This document shows, in pieces, positions 62,922 through 64,000 of a stretch of 64,000 bases of DNA. The position numbers and the translations under genes are program-made. Source of the DNA: Modicisalibacter radicis (GTDB taxonomy: Bacteria; Pseudomonadota; Gammaproteobacteria; Pseudomonadales; Halomonadaceae); assembly GCF_900961225.1 (NCBI RefSeq), contig NZ_CAAHFN010000109.1, positions 62,001 through 126,000 of the forward strand, in the 5' to 3' direction. The notes under the pieces were generated by a model, which saw only the letters and a list, made by a program, of their open reading frames with translations, ran no database searches and was not told the DNA's origin. The stretch's first letter is position 1; each line of letters opens with the position of its first letter.

Positions 62922-64000
62922 AGATCAGACAGGACTTCCCGCACCGCGTGCGCGAAATCGAGAACCAGTGGATCGTGCTGGCCGACGGCACTCGCCTGGC
63001 CGCCAGAATCTGGCTGCCGGAGGATGCCGAGTCAAGGCCGGTGCCGGCGATCCTCGAGTACCTGCCCTACCGCAAGCGGGACGGCACGGCGGTGCGCGAC
63101 GAGCTGACCCACCCCTGGTTCGCCGGCCACGGCTATGCCTGCGTGCGGGTCGACATGCGCGGCAACGGCGAATCCGACGGCCTGATGGAGGACGAGTACG
63201 CCCCCCAGGAGCAGGCCGATGCGCTGGAAGTGATCGACTGGATCGCCTCGCAGCCCTGGTGCGACGGCAAGCTCGGCATGATGGGCATCTCCTGGGGCGG
63301 CTTCAACGGCCTGCAGGTGGCCGCGCTCAGGCCGGAGCCGCTCAAGGCGGTCATCACGCTGTGCTCCACCGACGACCGCTACGCCGACGACATCCACTAC
63401 AAGGGCGGCAACATGCTGCTGGAGAATCTCGGCTGGGCGGCGACCATGCTGAGCTTCTCCGCGGCGGTGCCCGACCCGGCGCTGGTCGGAAGCCGCTGGC
63501 GTGAGATGTGGAAGCACCGCCTCGACAACATGCCGCTGCTGGCCGATCCCTGGCTCGAGCACCAGCACCGCGACGACTACTGGCGTCATGGCTCGATCTG
63601 CGAGAACTATGCAGCGATCGACGCCGCCGTCTACATGATCAGCGGCTGGGGCGATTCCTACGTCAATACGATCCCGCGCATGATGGAGAATCTCTCCTGC
63701 CCGAAAAAGGCGCTGCTGGGGCCGTGGATGCACAAGTACCCGCATTTCGCGATTCCCGATCCCGCCATCGGCTTCCTGCAGGAGGCGCTGCGCTGGTGGG
63801 ACTACTGGCTCAAGGGCATCGATACCGGGATCATGGACGAGCCCGAGTGCACCTTCTACCTGCAGGATGGCGTGCCACCGGCGCCCAAGTATCTCGAGCG
63901 TCCCGGCCACTGGGTTCGCACCCACGGCTGGCCGGCACCGGCCGACGAGATCGAGACGCTGACATTGGGTCTCGGCGATCGGGGCCTGGAAGCCGATGGC
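62918..64000 (+). CDS. CocE/NonD-family serine hydrolase, incomplete at right edge
   Basis: The first 361 codons are in the window. The N-terminus PVPAILEYLPYRKRDGTAVRDE, RVDMRGNGESDG and the nucleophile motif MMGISWGGFNGLQ (Ser near 128) match X-Pro dipeptidyl-peptidase/CocE-type hydrolases. Family members cleave peptides, esters or amides. It overlaps the BCCT transporter by 4 bases, so its substrate may be what that transporter imports. Confidence 0.88.
   Translation, partial: MKIRQDFPHRVREIENQWIVLADGTRLAARIWLPEDAESRPVPAILEYLPYRKRDGTAVRDELTHPWFAGHGYACVRVDMRGNGESDGLMEDEYAPQEQADALEVIDWIASQPWCDGKLGMMGISWGGFNGLQVAALRPEPLKAVITLCSTDDRYADDIHYKGGNMLLENLGWAATMLSFSAAVPDPALVGSRWREMWKHRLDNMPLLADPWLEHQHRDDYWRHGSICENYAAIDAAVYMISGWGDSYVNTIPRMMENLSCPKKALLGPWMHKYPHFAIPDPAIGFLQEALRWWDYWLKGIDTGIMDEPECTFYLQDGVPPAPKYLERPGHWVRTHGWPAPADEIETLTLGLGDRGLEADG

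Overview
The window looks like chromosomal DNA from a halophilic gammaproteobacterium of the Halomonas/Chromohalobacter type. This is inferred from the high GC content, the surE-pcm neighbourhood with truD, ispF, ispD and ftsB, a cytochrome bo-type oxidase operon, a BCCT osmolyte transporter and a TRAP-free peptide/nucleoside uptake repertoire. No rRNA, tRNA, CRISPR array or intact insertion sequence was seen.

Layout. 1-4.2 kb (minus): start of a DUF368 gene, then pcm, surE, truD, ispF, ispD and ftsB, tightly packed. 4.3-12 kb: household genes (NIF3-like, mntP, two Nudix hydrolases, a 2OG-Fe(II) oxygenase, enoyl-CoA hydratase, MFS exporter, VOC protein, small membrane protein, LpxL-type acyltransferase). 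12.2-18.5 kb (minus): six genes whose ends all overlap: KAS III-like synthase, SDR reductase, MBL hydrolase, PaaK/F390-synthetase-like adenylating enzyme, ATP-grasp ligase and Rieske oxygenase. This reads as a small, possibly undescribed biosynthetic operon. 18.9-28.6 kb (minus): an EamA exporter and a seven-gene operon with a Dpp-type ABC importer, two M20 hydrolases and a creatinase/DoeA-like M24 protein; a divergent GntR regulator and a palindrome lie between. 29.5-32.6 kb: two TPP riboswitches, one ahead of tenA and one ahead of thiC; the first has an enlarged L5 loop. 32.7-36.7 kb: L,D-transpeptidase, NIT-domain chemoreceptor and a HigBA-like toxin-antitoxin pair. 36.8-41.7 kb (minus): cyoABCDE.

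42-48 kb (minus): metal-resistance block (CDF transporter, PbrC-like lspA, lnt, ZntA/CadA-type P-type ATPase) with a MerR-type 19-bp-spacer promoter but no MerR gene next to it. 48-51.7 kb: a mosaic of decayed IS pieces, a motA gene without motB, and an AT-richer M23 peptidase gene that looks transferred. 51.8-59.6 kb: a complete nucleoside uptake and catabolism module (deoR divergent from tsx-nupC-deoC-deoA-deoB-deoD-cdd) with two tandem DeoR-like operators. 59.7-64 kb: a DjlA-like J protein, a degenerate J-like membrane protein, a BCCT transporter and the start of a CocE/NonD-family hydrolase coupled to it.

How the parts connect. The ABC importer plus peptidases and GntR regulator form one catabolic unit. 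TenA and ThiC feed thiamine pyrimidine and are both controlled by TPP. Tsx and NupC carry nucleosides across the two membranes, and the Deo enzymes and Cdd degrade them. The metal block combines efflux from the cytoplasm (P-type ATPase, CDF) with lipoprotein-processing enzymes. The best candidate for new biology is the six-gene overlapping operon at 12.2-18.5 kb.
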